Source of the DNA: Bradysia coprophila
Lineage: Eukaryota > Arthropoda > Insecta > Diptera > Sciaridae
Length of the DNA stretch: 64,000 nt
Assembly: GCF_014529535.1 (NCBI RefSeq)
Contig: NW_023503423.1
Span: forward strand, 4,388,473 to 4,452,472
Reading direction: 5' to 3'
Both the position numbers and the translations under genes were made by a program. Under the pieces are notes generated by a model. The model saw nothing but the letters and a program-made list of their open reading frames with translations. It made no database searches and was not told where the DNA came from. How positions within the stretch are numbered: the first letter of the stretch is position 1; every line of letters begins with the position of its first letter. Below are positions 1-12,561 of this stretch, piece by piece.

Positions 1-696
1 TACTACATCCTTGCTATAGCATTCGACCAGATTCAGCTGAAAAATTGTTTTAATTTCTAAACTGGCGACCCTTTCGCAAATGTATATGCAAAAATAATGC
101 GCTGCGTGCCAAATATCACGAATGAAACGACGAGAAAATTGTGTAGAATAATATTTTGTTTGAATATGTAACGATATTTGGCACATGTCTTGCCAATTTC
201 AAATTTATTTGTCACAACGACAGTGTGTGGTGAGAAATTCTCGAAAAAAATTTATTAAATTTTCAATGGAAAAAAACCTATGGGCGCATACATATTCATC
301 GAAAAAAAAAAAACTGAATTTCCCTCATTTTCGTGTCCCTGTTTTTTTTTTTATTTTGTGGCTTTTCAATAGAATATTAATTGAAAATATTAATGAGGCG
401 CTTCGAATGTATCAATGTCGACTAGAAATTATTCACTAAACTAAAGCACTTGTTACAGTTTTTTTTTCGCTTGCAAAGTTGTGAGTCAATTCTTTTTCAA
501 ACTGATTAATTATACCATGTTATTAGCAAGGTTATCCGGTATTTCCAAACTTACTAACGATTCGATATAAATAGCATAAACTATGCATTTGAAGTCCACA
601 AAAACCTTGCAAATTCTGTTCGACATTCGTCGACTTGTTATGAATGAACTAACAATTGTGTGATGTCCTACATCCTCCTAATTTGTTTAAGAGCTT

Positions 697-906
697 ACAG
701 TAAGAGGCAGTGAAATTTCAGCATGAATTTGTTTCAGCTGTTTTTCAGCTGATCCACACAAACAATCACGTCTTTATAGGGTCTTACCACTACCGCGCTC
801 GTGCGTGTAACAGCTTCAACAGTATAAACAGTTTTGATTGTATGTGTGGATCAACTGATAAACAGCTGAACCAAATTCATGCTGAAATTTCACTGCCTCT
901 GACTGT
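697..906. mobile_element. Foldback MITE, 'GAGGCAGTGAAATTTCAGC' family, copy 1
   Basis: The left arm from 697 (ACAGTAAGAGGCAGTGAAAT) and the reverse complement of the right end at 906 (ACAGTCAGAGGCAGTGAAAT) match over about 34 bp with one difference. The arms continue inward through CAGCTG-rich sequence and a shared GATCCACACA block. The same ends recur at 46770-48198 (interrupted), at 63006-63317 (intact), and as one arm near 40441. There is no coding capacity, so it is a non-autonomous DNA element. Confidence 0.85.
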
Positions 907-3900
907 CAAGATTTTCGTACAAAATGAGCTTTCGTTTTCACCTAACCGTTGTGGACTGGAAATGGTCGAAAGGAAGAAACAGATTTATGTAAGCATCTAA
1001 TGATCGGTTCATAACGATTGAAACGAACATAAATTCTGTTTGATTATCAAGGACTTCGTGCGATTCATGACCACTTGCACGATCGTTCGTGCAAAGTTGG
1101 TTTTATTTCTGTAAAAAGACAACAACAATTCGATTTTCTATTTTGTTGCCAGCGTCTTATTTTCTTGTTACATCGAAACAGTGATCGTTTCTTCTTCAAG
1201 CATTTTCTGCAATAATGTAGGTTATCCATGTCATACAATTGAATAGTTTATGTGATCTACGAAAAGATTGGAATGAAATTATAATTTTGTTGGAAAAAAA
1301 AATTATTTTTTAATGCTGGCATTAACTAGGCTAAGGACACACTGCTGCACACACTAGAAGAACACGAATGTATAAATATTTTTATCAACATCTTCGATCA
1401 TTATGAACAAATATTCATCTTTGTTTTTGTACACACTTTGTGTTCGCTGCAGTGATTTCTCACGAAATTAATAAGAAACACTCGGATTGCGTAAACGTAC
1501 GCGAATTCTATATGTGAACGAAACATATACCTAAAGTCGCAACGTCCAAACAGTTCAATTAATTTTTGTATCACCAGGTGATTCACACATTCATTCGTAA
1601 TACGCGCGCTCTCTCTGTACACTTTCTAAATTTCTTCAGTCGCATAAGATTTTACCATTTTACTCGAAAGTTTTTTTTTTTCATTCCGTGCTTCGGTTTA
1701 CTAAGGCGAAATCAGCATTTCTCCTAACCAACACCGATCCACCGAACAAAAGATCAAAATTTATGTCTTTCACATGCACCGATATTGTTTCAAAAGAAAT
1801 TTAATTCGCTTGGTGTAGGCACAACACAAACATCAATAAAAGCCACGAATAAATTCAGGTGTGTTGTGCATACACAATGATACTCATGTGAGCGTTGTGA
1901 TCTTTACTATTATTGTGTATACCTGGGGACAGGTGTGTGTGTATGCGTGTTGAATATTGCACAGAAAAACCCACACAATTGAAGTAAACAATACCAGTAA
2001 GACGGATGATAGCCGCTTCAACAACGTAGTATATTTTTGTTATTACCCGTTCTTATGATCACAAGCGATTAAAGCGTTATATGAGAAGCAGAACATTTAA
2101 CTCTCCTCGTGAAGGTTTTTTTTTGTTTGTTTCTTTGTAACATTACAAGAGTATAGAAACCACTTTACGAACTTTTGATGGTATAGAGAGTGTTTTGCTG
2201 TGATGTTGTGCTTAATATGTTGGTCGACCACTGAATAATATTTCTGAAATATCACACGATCAGTTTATATTGCTCCACCTCAGGTTAGAGGTAGGAAAAC
2301 GGTTAAGTGTGAACTTGAAGCTTTTTTTTTCATTATTAAGAAATACGAAAAGTTCGTAAAGGTGGCTGAAAAATCTCCTACTTTTTCTTCTTAAAAAAGG
2401 TGGAAAGAAATAAAAAAAAAGAAGAAGGAAATGGAACATTGAACCACGATTGATACTAATTTGTGGGCTTTTTTTCGGATGGAAAATGTGCGAAATTGTG
2501 ATTTTATTGGTGTCGCGTTTGAAGTTAACTTTTGGTTAAAAATTTGTTTGTTGAGCCAAGAATGTTATATACATTGGATCTCTTGAGTTTTAATTGTTTT
2601 CTCATGAAATCGATTAAATAGCGATGACGACACAAACATTCCTGTCGATTCAATTTAAATGAAATTAGCGAAAATTGTCGATTTTTCTTTTCGAATATTA
2701 AAATTCAACCAACACGTAAACCAACTGAATAATATTCCTCGACTTATTTCCATTACTTTGGTACCATGTATTACGTTGATACAAAACAAGATAAAATTCA
2801 CTTTCTATTTTGCTCATTATAGGGGTCATTAATGTGCTACGACCAACATTATTTCGCTGTTGTGGCACATTTTGTTCCGTTGCAAATTTATGTACGAAAA
2901 TTGAAAAATTCTGCAAAAAAAAACTTCGGTTTCGTCATATATACAAAAATCGGGTTCTGTGCTGAATTCTATCGATTTTGAGAATTTTTGGAACCAAGTT
3001 CTTGTTGATCAATGGATCAATCAACAAGACGATCAAAGAACTGGTTATGTATTTATCACACATTAAAAAGAGAAACTTTTTCCATTCATTCGACTATATA
3101 TATAATTGAAATGAATAACGAGATGTATTATGTTCGTATGTGAGTTGTCTGTTTGATCGGTAAATGAACTGTAATTTTATAAAAAAAAAAGATTTCAGCT
3201 CCTAAAGCTCTTTGCTTTGTAAAGTTTCTTTTTCCATTTCGATTGATCAGTTATGCTGTGTGATCTACTGATCCATATTGAAAGTGAACAGCACACATTG
3301 ATTTCTTCTATCTAAAGCTCTAAAGCCAATCGACAACGAAACAATAGAGTTCGACCACAAGTCAATCAGTTTACATTATTTACTCTACCAGATTGTCGAC
3401 AATTTCCTGACTTTCTGCACAAGTTTTAATATGATTTTCGCTAATTACTCTCTGCAAATTAATCGTACCATCACGACTATGGACTGTCCTTTGGAATTAC
3501 TCGAATTTTCACTGAGAGTGTAACCTAAAAGAGAAGCAACAAACAAACAAGAATTTATATTTAACAGTTAAATGTTATACCTTTTAAGTTTTGGGTCAGT
3601 CGCACATACAAACTACCGTCATAACTCTTTTATTTGTTGTTGTTGCTCTTATACATTTTAACCAAAAGAAAGAAAATAATTTCTTATTCGTTACCAGTGT
3701 ATGCTAAATTAGTTTTCGTCAAAGTATAATATTTCGGAATGAAATGAGAACGTGCGATTTATTGTGATGAGAGACAATTGATGTGATATGAACAGAAAAA
3801 TTAAAATAGAAAATAAGTTCAAATGTTTGATAAAATAAGCAACGTGAAATAGATGAAAAATCGGCCAGAATATTTGATTTGCTCAACTGAACATTTTGTC

Positions 3901-4089
3901 AATGGAATAGTGGCTGAAGACAGCTCAGTGTAGTTCATCAGATTTTTCCATTAATTTAACGTTGACATTGTTCATCAAATTGCCTGTTTATGGATTTTGA
4001 ATCTCAGCTTCCCGATATGGATGACAACGATAATTTGATTGATGTGAGTTCAAAAATGGTGGTGGGTCATTACGGTCAAACCGTCAGGT

Positions 4090-4645
4090 TTTTGGAACGA
4101 TAATATCGTTTCCTCTCGACACCCCGTACGTACCAGTTACGAGTTCGAAAACCTATGGGTATTTTTCCCACCTGATTATAAATCCAGAAAAAATAAATTT
4201 CTAGGACGTCTGGAACCTAGACCTATATTTTCAGTTGAATCGGAATTCCATTGGTGTGAGCGAGACAAACATTTTTGTCTCTCTCACACCAATGGAATTC
4301 TTATTTGACTTAGAACTGGGTCTAGCTCCTGATCCAGACGTCCTAGAAATTTTTTTTTTTCGGGATTTAGAATCAGGAGGGAGAAACACCTATAGGTTTT
4401 TGAACTCATATCTGCAGCAATTTTTTATCTACCTTTTGTAGAGTAGTGAATCGTTCGAAAAAATTTCATCTTCCAAAATGTTAACTTTTAAAATGTTGTC
4501 TGGTAAAAAGATAATATCGTCCAAACAACCTTTGAAAATTTCACATTTTAGACGATATTATCATCCTGGGTGAAAAGTTATCGAACGATATTATCGTTTG
4601 ATGAACGATATTACCCTTCAGAAAACGATAATATCGTTCCTAACG
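4090..4645. repeat. Cluster of AACGATAATATCGTT palindromes
   Basis: Six exact or near copies of the palindrome AACGATAATATCGTT lie near 4096, 4514, 4551, 4583, 4602 and 4624, on both sides of the foldback element at 4141-4407. Some are perfect 14-15-bp palindromes. They may be part of an older foldback family or a binding-site cluster; the sequence alone does not decide. Confidence 0.55.
4141..4407. mobile_element. Long foldback element, about 267 bp
   Basis: The two halves are reverse complements across the whole element. The left end reads GAGTTCGAAAACCTATGGGT and the right end is the complement of GAGTTCAAAAACCTATAGGT. The centre is a hairpin: GAATTCCATTGGTGTGAG, a short loop, then the complement. 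The open frame that spans it is a by-product of the palindrome. Confidence 0.8.
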
Positions 4646-6400
4646 ACATTGACAGTGTAGAAATGTAGTCTATCCTTCAAAACTATGTAAAAATTTCAAA
4701 TGATTCAGCTGTTCACAATTGTCTACGGTCCGAGCGAAAAAGTTGAATCAAAATTCTATGGAAGTTCTGAACACCTATTTCGACTAAATTTAATGAGACA
4801 GTTAATTTACCAGTAATTTTTCTGCGTCTTAATGTAGCGATAAATTAGGATAGAGATTTCTGTGCATTTTGTGCGTTTACAGTCGATTTATTTTAGTTCT
4901 GTACACAATCTAGAATCCTCAATATCAACGTTAATCGACTGTGGAAAATTATTTTAACTGGAAGATGTCTTATTCCATTTAAAACCATAGTTTAACGGTA
5001 CAGCCCGTTTTAATCTTTCAGAATTCGAAGTAAGTTTCAAGCATATTAATTATGGCTTGACTGCCACAATAAAATGAAGATTCAGTCGCCCCAACGCCTT
5101 CAAGAAAGAGTGGTACTCTAAATAGGGTACTGAAATTGGACAGTGTATCGAACAAATTTTGGCACAAAGTAGTACTCTATTTGGCACAGGACCTATTTTT
5201 AGAAATTTTTTGCCAAAAATTTCCAAAAACTACGAACGTCCGAAAACCAAATTTTTCCACCATTTCGAACGGTTTTGGCAACTGCTGAATCAGCCTTGCG
5301 TTTTAACTGAATTCCAAAAATAGGCCCTCATCACGTTTTCATTCTAACAAAAAATTGCCAACTTTGGGCTTCAAAAACAAAGCTCCTGTGAGTTTTTTCA
5401 ACTTGTTTTCAAAAAACGTCTCTGCAATGGATTCTCTATGAGATTACCTGTTCAGACATACCTCACACGATGTATTATGTCGTGATTTGTCGATTTTGTT
5501 TGCAAATAAAGTTGAAATTTTTGGTCGAAAAGTCTTAGTTGGGAACACTGACAGAGTTACCCTGCCCGAGTGAGGGCGAAGATAAACAACGTTCTTATGG
5601 GATTTCATAGCTAGACTCCTCAGCTATTCACTACAGTTAGCAGCAATGTCTTCTGTTCCCAACTGCCAGAGATATCTGTCAACATTGTGTGCAATTTCAT
5701 GCTACTACCCCAAAAATCAAAAATCAGCCTAGAGGCAAGGGAAAAATGAATTTATTTTTTTTTTTGCTGTTTCGGATTCCTTGGTCAATTCTGAGTACAG
5801 CCTGGGGCCAGGCCTTTTAAAATAAAAACAAAATGAAAATACGACCCACCCTATTTTCGATGCAGGATTAATAACACGAGAGGCGTCTGACTACTGGTAC
5901 ATGTTCGGAGACTGGTGCGTCCAGACTTTTACGGATTTTAGTTAACCTTGTCACAGACGACAAGCATATTAACAGTTTTACTATCTGATCTATTACTTCA
6001 TTTGTTCGAAGATTTTCAGAGATTGATTTCAGAAATCTTTTACTTCATTTGTTTTCATTATCTTATTTAAATGATAGTTAGGCTCACCGAGAAACTATCA
6101 TCGAATCTTTATGAGCTTCTGTAGGATGTCAATATAAGCAAAAGACACTAAAGTACGAACCAGCTAAAAGACGTTTCGACGAGTTTTTTTTTGGTTGTTT
6201 TCAGACTGTAACACAGAGTGGAAATGTTCTGTTAGCGTGAAGGTTCCCCGGCCTATTGAAAGATTCGAGATTTGAGAGATTTGTAACAAGATAGAACAAT
6301 GTTCATAGATGCGTGTGCGTTGTGTTGTTATTTTGATCAGCCTGTCCAAAGCGTTTCGCATTACTTACCGTAATTTTTCATTGTTTTCCAGTTTCAAAAA

Positions 6401-8370
6401 ATGAACTTCTCCCCATTCAACCAATTCACGACTATTCCACCAAATGCATCGCTCCATCAATTTACTGCGGCGAAATTTGCGCAGAATATCACCACAGCAG
6501 ATGGCCAGGTTAGTGATACTAAAAACATGAAATTTTATCGAAATTGCATTACAAACTCCCCAACCAACTTATCAGGTTGTCAGTCTGGTGTCTGGGGCCG
6601 ATGGAAACGTGCAATTCCTACGCCAATACGATGGTAGCACAACACTCCATCAAACCCAGCAAACAAATAACAATACAAGTCTACAGCAGGCACAAACACT
6701 TATACTTCCGATAACGATGCCGGGTGATAAGCCGGGCGATGTCCAGCAGACGGTACAAATCCAAGTACTCAATCCAAATCAAATTCAACCATCGCCGAAA
6801 TTTCAAATGAGTCCCATGCAAATACCGATACAAGGCTTCCAGCAACCGACCGTTCTAACAGTGGCTGTTCCACATGACGGCGAATTGTTGTCGAATCATG
6901 GACTGCCGGAAGGTGTTACCGTACTGGCAGCGATTCAACCACAAGACTTACAATTATTTGCAGCTCAAACCGGTCAATTACAGCAGCAACAGCAGCAGCA
7001 TCAACAGCAACAAAGTACCAATAATGACAATACTCAAATCGATAACAGAGACGGTATGGATACCAGGTAATTGTGACAGTAACGTGGGGCGTTTTTCTGG
7101 AATCGCAAAACTAATTTCTCGTCGTTCCAATTTATAGAGACCTGAATACGATCACAATAAAACAAGAGCCACAGGTGTGGACAACCAACGCGGTACAAGG
7201 TCAGGCAACGGATCTGACCGAATATTTCTCAAGACAAGGCATAATCAACCTCCAGCAATTTCTGCGTTTCAATCCCGATACCATAAAGCGAGAGTCTCAA
7301 ATTGAAAATTCGCCTCTGAACGGCGTTGAAGGATCGGACAATTCGCAAGAGAAAATCGAAGTTGGTGAAACGGTCGAAACGGACGCTACCGGCAAGGTGA
7401 AGAAAAAACGAAAATACAAAAAGAAGCCGCCAAAAGTGAAAGCACCGAAACCGGGTCAAGTGCACATTGCCACTGCATTAGACGGCACGATATTGTTTTG
7501 CTGTCCGGAGTGCCAGATGGCGTATCCGGATAAGTCTAATTTGGAGCAACATTTGACGGTTCATAAAATCGAACGCCGGTACATTTGCGATCTGTGCGGT
7601 GCGGGTCTGAAGCGAAAAGAGCATCTGGAAAGACATAAACTGGGACACAGTCCGGAACGACCATACATTTGCAGCGTGTGCATGAAGGGGTTCAAGAGAA
7701 AAGAGCATTTGAATTTGCATTTCGTCATTCACTCTGGCTTTAAAAATGAGGTAAAAGAAACGAAAGCTCGTTGTGGCTGTTCGTGTCCCGTTTAACGTTG
7801 TCCATTTTCGTTTCAGATTTGCGGCGAATGTGGAAAGGGATTTTATCGAAAAGACCATCTGCGAAAACATGCCAAGTCTCATGCAACGAAACGACTCAAA
7901 GAGGAAATGAATGCACAAGCGGCTGCGTCTTCACTGTCATCAACGTCCGTCGATGCAAATACTCAAAATTCAGACAATACAACGTCCAGCAATGATTTAC
8001 TGACTCCATTACCTATGCAACCAGAAAGTCAAACGATTTGCCTGCCGGGCGTTACAATACACGTAAGTCATACGTTTTATCGATAACAGTCACTTCATTT
8101 CGTCAAGTTGCAATACGAGAGAATAGATGCGAGAAATTGCAAATATTGATCCTTGGTTCTTGCTTGCCGATTTCAGGTTCCAACGAGTGATAATACCACA
8201 TTACCTGTTCAGATACAACTGCCGCAACTAGTTACGACAAGTTCACCAGATGGCACCACTAGTACGGTCGTGTTGCAATCACCCATGCAGGATCCATCGC
8301 AAAGTCAGGCACAATCGATCGATCAACAAATTCAACAACAGATCCAACAACAGCTACAACAACAATTACA

Positions 8371-8401
<31 letters not shown>

Positions 8402-8443
8402 CAACAACAACAACAACAGCAGCAGCAACAACTGGACCAATGA
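6401..8443 (+). CDS. C2H2 zinc-finger transcription factor with glutamine-rich ends, five coding exons
   Basis: Exons 6401-6508, 6576-7066, 7138-7750, 7817-8062 and 8177-8443 join in frame through GT-AG introns of 66-114 nt and give about 574 residues. The N-terminal half is rich in Gln, Thr and Pro and contains an in-phase Q/H run. A basic Lys/Pro patch resembling a nuclear localisation signal follows. Four C2H2 fingers come next, including YICDLCGAGLKRKEHLERH and GECGKGFYRKDHLRKH, the last one crossing the exon 3/4 junction. The C-terminus is a long CAA/CAG polyglutamine tract ending in a stop. It is probably a sequence-specific nuclear regulator. The finger wording reminds me of Drosophila l(3)neo38, but I cannot confirm orthology, so no symbol is given. 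The start is the first ATG after a good acceptor at 6391. Confidence 0.9.
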
Positions 8444-8806
8444 CATTTAATGAACGCCCTACAAATTAAAAAAGAAAAACTTTAACTGAGCCCTGCTCTC
8501 ACTAAAAGAGGAATCCCCGATTTTCGTTTCCAAAAACTATAAGCCTTAGGACTTCAAGATGTAAAATGCATTTAAATTCATTTATTCCATTACCATCCAT
8601 TCGCAAATCTTTTTTCTGAAAAAAGACAAACCAGCGACCCATTGAAACCGAACAATAATGATAACGATGATGTGGTCAACGTACATGACATAATGTAAAA
8701 TTTGTATAAAAGAAAAACTTAGTGTGAAGAGAACACTTCACTGTAATAAACTGTTTACGTGTGAGGCGTACGAAGAGAAAAATATAAATTTATTACATTT
8801 TTTATA

Positions 8807-8812
8807 AATAAA
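8807..8812 (+). promoter_or_regulatory. Polyadenylation signal of the zinc-finger gene
   Basis: AATAAA lies about 365 bp after the stop codon at 8443, followed by a T/GT-rich stretch (TGTTTGTTTTTGG) typical of a downstream element. The interval 8444-8806 is then the 3' untranslated region. The earlier AT-rich runs lack the combination of hexamer and GT-rich tail. Confidence 0.6.
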
Positions 8813-9534
8813 ATGTTTGTTTTTGGTTGGGAACAGAATAGTTAGACGGAAGCAATCTAAGTGGAGCCTCTTCTGCTATTTTTACTTTTGACTTCGACTC
8901 TTCGAAACTCATTCAAATGCAACAATGATGCCCAAGATTCATACAATTATTAAACGTAAAGCTTGTGCAGAATCAGCAACAGCTGAACTGAACCAGCTGA
9001 TCAAAAAACACACTCTACTGCTACAATATGCATTGTATATTATACAATCAAAACACATTTTTAAACAAGGCTGATGCTATTCGCACGCGCGTAATTAATT
9101 CCTAATTTTTGATAAATGTATTCCATAAATACACGTGTATAAATTCATAATGTGTACTAAGATACTACACTACATCCACTTTTCTTTTTTTACTTAAAAC
9201 ATTTTCAGTTCTATTCAATGCACTGAACTACGAGTACAGTTATGCAGCTTCGAGTTAGTCCGACCGTGATAAAGAATCCAACCCAGATCTTTCATCTCAT
9301 TCTTATCATCTTCTTTCTTTCGTTGAATTCAGTTTTCGCTCTCACACTACTATCAGTTCCTCTTCGTTTCAATGCTGTTGAAAATGTGTATGTGCAATTA
9401 TCCGATTGCAACTGGAGGAAACCTTTGTTTCTAACAACAGAATTAAATCCAAGAAATTTGTCTTCTGTAAAAAAAATGCTTGATAGGAGGTTTTATTCAA
9501 AAAATTATCATTTTGACTTGGTAGAAAAATTTTA
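8813..9534. other. Intergenic, no gene supported
   Basis: It contains short simple runs and one copy of the CTATTCGCACGCGCG motif (near 9069-9083) that is amplified just downstream. An open frame at 9242-9535 has a hydrophobic N-terminal stretch, but no family resemblance, and it ends inside the tandem repeat, so I do not call it a gene. Confidence 0.5.
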
Positions 9535-9712
9535 ATGCGTGCGAATAGTCAAATCCAATGTGAAATGTCTATTCGCACGCGCGTCCGAATAGTCAAATCC
9601 AACGTGAAATGGCTATTCGCACGCGCGTGCGAAAAGTCTAAAACAGAGTCAACAGAGTGGAATGGCTATTCGCACGCGCGTCCGAATAGTCAAATCCAAT
9701 GTGAAATGGACA
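9535..9712. repeat. Tandem repeat of about 44 bp, built on a GC-rich palindrome
   Basis: Four units start near 9542, 9586, 9630 and 9683. Each carries a version of the 24-bp palindrome CTATTCGCACGCGCG / CGTGCGAATAG joined by AGTCAAATCCAATGTGAAAT. The third unit is diverged in its spacer. The repeat is strikingly GC- and CpG-rich against the AT-rich surroundings. Confidence 0.8.
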
Positions 9713-10263
9713 ACGAGTTTACTGCATTCATACGTGTTATGTGCGCACATAGATGACCTCAACGTATGCATGCACTGTACGTAGCTTTCCTTTGAATTGT
9801 TTTCAATACAAAGGTATTGTCTTTGTCGACCAGCTGGAGATGTGCACAAGCTTTACGTTTAATAATTGTATCACGAATTATTGGACTTTCAATGACAAAA
9901 GTGTGACGCAAATCCCTTTATTATTTACAAAGGAACTGACATCGGTGGGTGTAACGCTCACAACTTCGACGCGTCAACACTGAAAAAAACTTTAAACCTT
10001 CAGCTTTCGTTTGAGCCCAATATCACCTGTGTAGCTTCGATTTCCGCTACACAGAAATTCATTGAAGTTACTTCTGCATCGAAAACTTCAACAGGATGTA
10101 GATGGCGCTAGATGTCACTTTTTCGCTTTGGAATGCCTTAATGCAGGGCCTAATATTTGAGAATAAATTCTCAAATTCTCAATAATCTCAAATATTCTCA
10201 ATATTCTCAAATATTGTCAAAATCTTGAAATGAAAAAAAAAACTGTAGATTCAGTAGTAGATT

Positions 10264-10698
10264 CAGGTTCGTGCTTCATGAATGCTTTAAAAAAATCCCG
10301 ATTTTAATACCACTGGGCCAGTTCGGAAAATTTAGGGCCGGTATCTATTTCTGATATCGAGGAGAACACGTGAATAACTGATGCCCACACTCTTCTACCG
10401 CTGTTTTGCGCGATTAGAAATTGGTCTGTCGATTCATAGTTTAGTCAGACCGGAAACCGCCCTACCGCGATTCACCACAGCGTTATCGATATTCGAAGAT
10501 ACCGGGCATCAGTTACTCACGTGTTCTCCCCGATATCAGAAATAAATATTGACTGTACATTTTCCCTAACTGGCCCAGGGGTACAGAGTAAAAGAATCAC
10601 TTCCCGCTCATCTCTAATCCAGCAGTTAGAAACGATCATCATGCATTTTGGTATTAAAATCGGGATTTTTTTTAAAGCATTCATGAATCACGAACCTG
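10264..10698. mobile_element. Foldback element nested in the 10-kb TIR element
   Basis: The left arm (CAGGTTCGTGCTTCATGAAT, then AATCCCGATTTTAATACCA, CTGGGCCAGTT, GAGAACACGTGA) is repeated in reverse complement on the right side up to 10698. The right arm has about 70 extra bases near 10580-10645 that the left arm lacks, probably a later insertion. No coding capacity. Confidence 0.75.
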
Positions 10699-10815
10699 CT
10701 TCCACTAGGATTTAATACATTTATTTTTCATTTGAAGATTATTATTTGAGAATATTTAACAATATTGAGAGTTAGAGAGGATGTGTTCTTCTAAGATTGA
10801 AGAAATAAAGGTGAT

Positions 10816-11615
10816 GTGATGTGCGAGAGTTTGAAGTTGATGGATGTCCATCCGGCTTTGTGCGTTTTTAGGAAATCTTTAGGAAGCTGTGGGTTTAACT
10901 ATTTGTTGCATACTTCTAAGGCATTTTCTATGAATGCTTATTTGAAGGAGGTAGATGAAGTTTTTCGTTCGACGCTTGAGGCGATTGCTAATGTTAGGCT
11001 GTTAGATTTTTCTTGGGATCAGGCTACCCTGCCGTTAGCTCAAGGTGGATTAGGTATTCTGAAAGTTGAGGAACTGGCACTTCCTGCGTATCTGTCGTCT
11101 GTGTATTCGACGTCTAGTCTGTCTGATGATATTTTGAGTAGGTTTGATATTAAGGTGGTCGATGATAGTGTTTTGGGATTAGTAAGTTCGATTCCTAGTG
11201 AATGTGTTCCAGGTAGTGATGATGAGAGGAAGGTAGATGACTGCTTGCGTCATCTACTAAAGAATCTTCAAAGTGGCTGCAAGTTGTCCCGTCGAGTCAG
11301 CTAGGTTTGCTATTAGATAACAATGCTGCGAGAATTGCTGTTGGTCTACGTTTAGGATCCCAATTATGCGAGGAGTATAGGTGTGTCTGTGCTGAGTTAG
11401 TTAAAAAGGACGGTTTGCATGGCTTATCATGCAAGGTTAAGACAGGGATAACGCCGCGACATGATTCCTATGCTTTTTCTGCTGCAGATGTTCCAACATT
11501 GTTACAGTCACCAGGAATTTCTGGAGATGACAGTAAAAGACCTGATGGAATGACTCTAATTCCGTGGAGTCATGGTAAATCTCTTTTATGGGATGTGACA
11601 GTGTGTGATACTTAA
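10816..11615 (+). pseudogene. Fragment of a non-LTR-type reverse transcriptase with a nuclease-like C-terminal module, frameshifted
   Basis: Two frames continue one protein. The first (10816-11304) contains LPLAQGGLGILKVEELALPA, typical of the region after the polymerase palm. The second (frame of 11307-11615) contains LLLDNNAARIAVGLRLGSQL, then a CxC...HGLSC zinc-knuckle-like motif, RHD, KRPDG, PW and LLWDVTV. The CCHC-like knuckle followed by RPD...D resembles the restriction-like endonuclease of R2-type elements; that assignment is inference. The switch of frame near 11260 and the missing N-terminal half make it non-functional. A fragment of the same protein type, covering the N-terminal side, lies at 59285-59580. 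Confidence 0.65.
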
Positions 11616-12561
11616 TCATTATAGAAAACTTAAAGAAAATTATTTATTCACCCCGCTTGCTTTTGAATCTTTAGGTTGCATGGGTCCAGAAACAAAAAAT
11701 TTGTCGCGAAATTAGGATCGTTGATCGCAAAGAATTTCAATTGCTATTCAAAGAGGAAACGCAGCATGTATTCTTGGAACATTGGGAAGGAATAGAGTGG
11801 ACGATTTTTATTTATTGTAATTTCTGTTTTTGAAAAGATCGATTTTTTACTGGCTGTGCAATTTCAGCAGTCTTTTTTTCGCTTATCTAAAAATAAAAAG
11901 AATATTGATAATATTTGAGAATAGATATTAGGCCCTGGAAGATGTTGTACAGAGTAGGTCTCAATACACTACCTTCTGGAACGCCAGCCAAAGCTAGGAA
12001 AATTTTAGACTTGTGGTTGTTCACACATAACACACATAAAAGTAACGCTGGGAGAGGAAGAATTGCTCAATTTTAATGAGATACAAAGGGAATTCAAGAC
12101 ATTTTGTGATGAAGACCCCTGTGTCAAAGGCTTTTTAATTTTTTCCCTAATAAATTCTTAATGAATTCCGTAGCGACGATTTCATCGGATCCATGTTGCT
12201 CTAAACTTTTTAATGAGAATAAAATGAAGTTCGGATATGACACATTATTTTTTACCTAGTTCGAGAATTAATTCTCAATATTCTCAAAATTCTCAAAATT
12301 CTCAAATATTCTCAAAATTCTCAATATTCTCAAAATTCTCAAATATTCTCAAATATTCCCAATATTCTCAAAATTCTCAAATATTCTCAAAAATCTCAAT
12401 ATTCTCAAAAGCTGTTCTCAAATATTAGGCCCTGAATGTATATTTACCAATGGTAAAGAATTCACGCTTTTATACCAAAATGCACCAAAAAATGTATTTT
12501 GTTCAACTAGTGAGCCCTACTATTAGTCAGGGCTGTTATGTCATCTCGCTTGCTGGCGAGT

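Larger units (their letters stand above)
1..6400. other. Intergenic / 5' flank, repeat-bearing, no coding gene seen
   Basis: I see no convincing coding exon here. The open frames are short, AT-rich and match no family I know. The stretch holds two foldback elements (697-906 and 4141-4407), a cluster of short palindromes around 4096-4640, and a small inverted repeat at about 5537-5663. A splice acceptor (polypyrimidine tract plus CAG) ends at 6391, just before the start codon at 6401. The zinc-finger gene downstream therefore probably has an untranslated first exon somewhere in this stretch, which I could not place. Confidence 0.6.
10144..12434. mobile_element. TIR element 'CAGGGCCTAATATTTGAGAAT', copy 1, carrying a dead reverse-transcriptase fragment
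   Basis: The left end CAGGGCCTAATATTTGAGAA and the right end (complement of TTCTCAAATATTAGGCCCTG) are inverted copies. Next to each lies a degenerate ATTCTCAA simple-repeat array (about 10160-10215 and 12265-12420). The flanking bases AATG occur on both sides, a possible 4-bp target duplication. Inside are a foldback (10264-10698) and a broken reverse-transcriptase fragment (10816-11615). The family recurs at 17761-19273. I do not know its superfamily; the simple-repeat termini are unusual. Confidence 0.7.

Noticed and set aside
7478-7918. 146-codon minus-strand frame opposite the zinc fingers
   Set aside because: Shadow of exons 3 and 4 of the zinc-finger gene.
8250-8450. Ser/Asn-rich frame over the CAG/CAA tract
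   Set aside because: Alternative-frame reading of the polyglutamine end of the zinc-finger gene.
9242-9535. 97-codon frame with a hydrophobic N-terminal stretch that could look like a signal peptide
   Set aside because: No family resemblance; it ends in the tandem repeat and lies in transposon-rich intergenic DNA.
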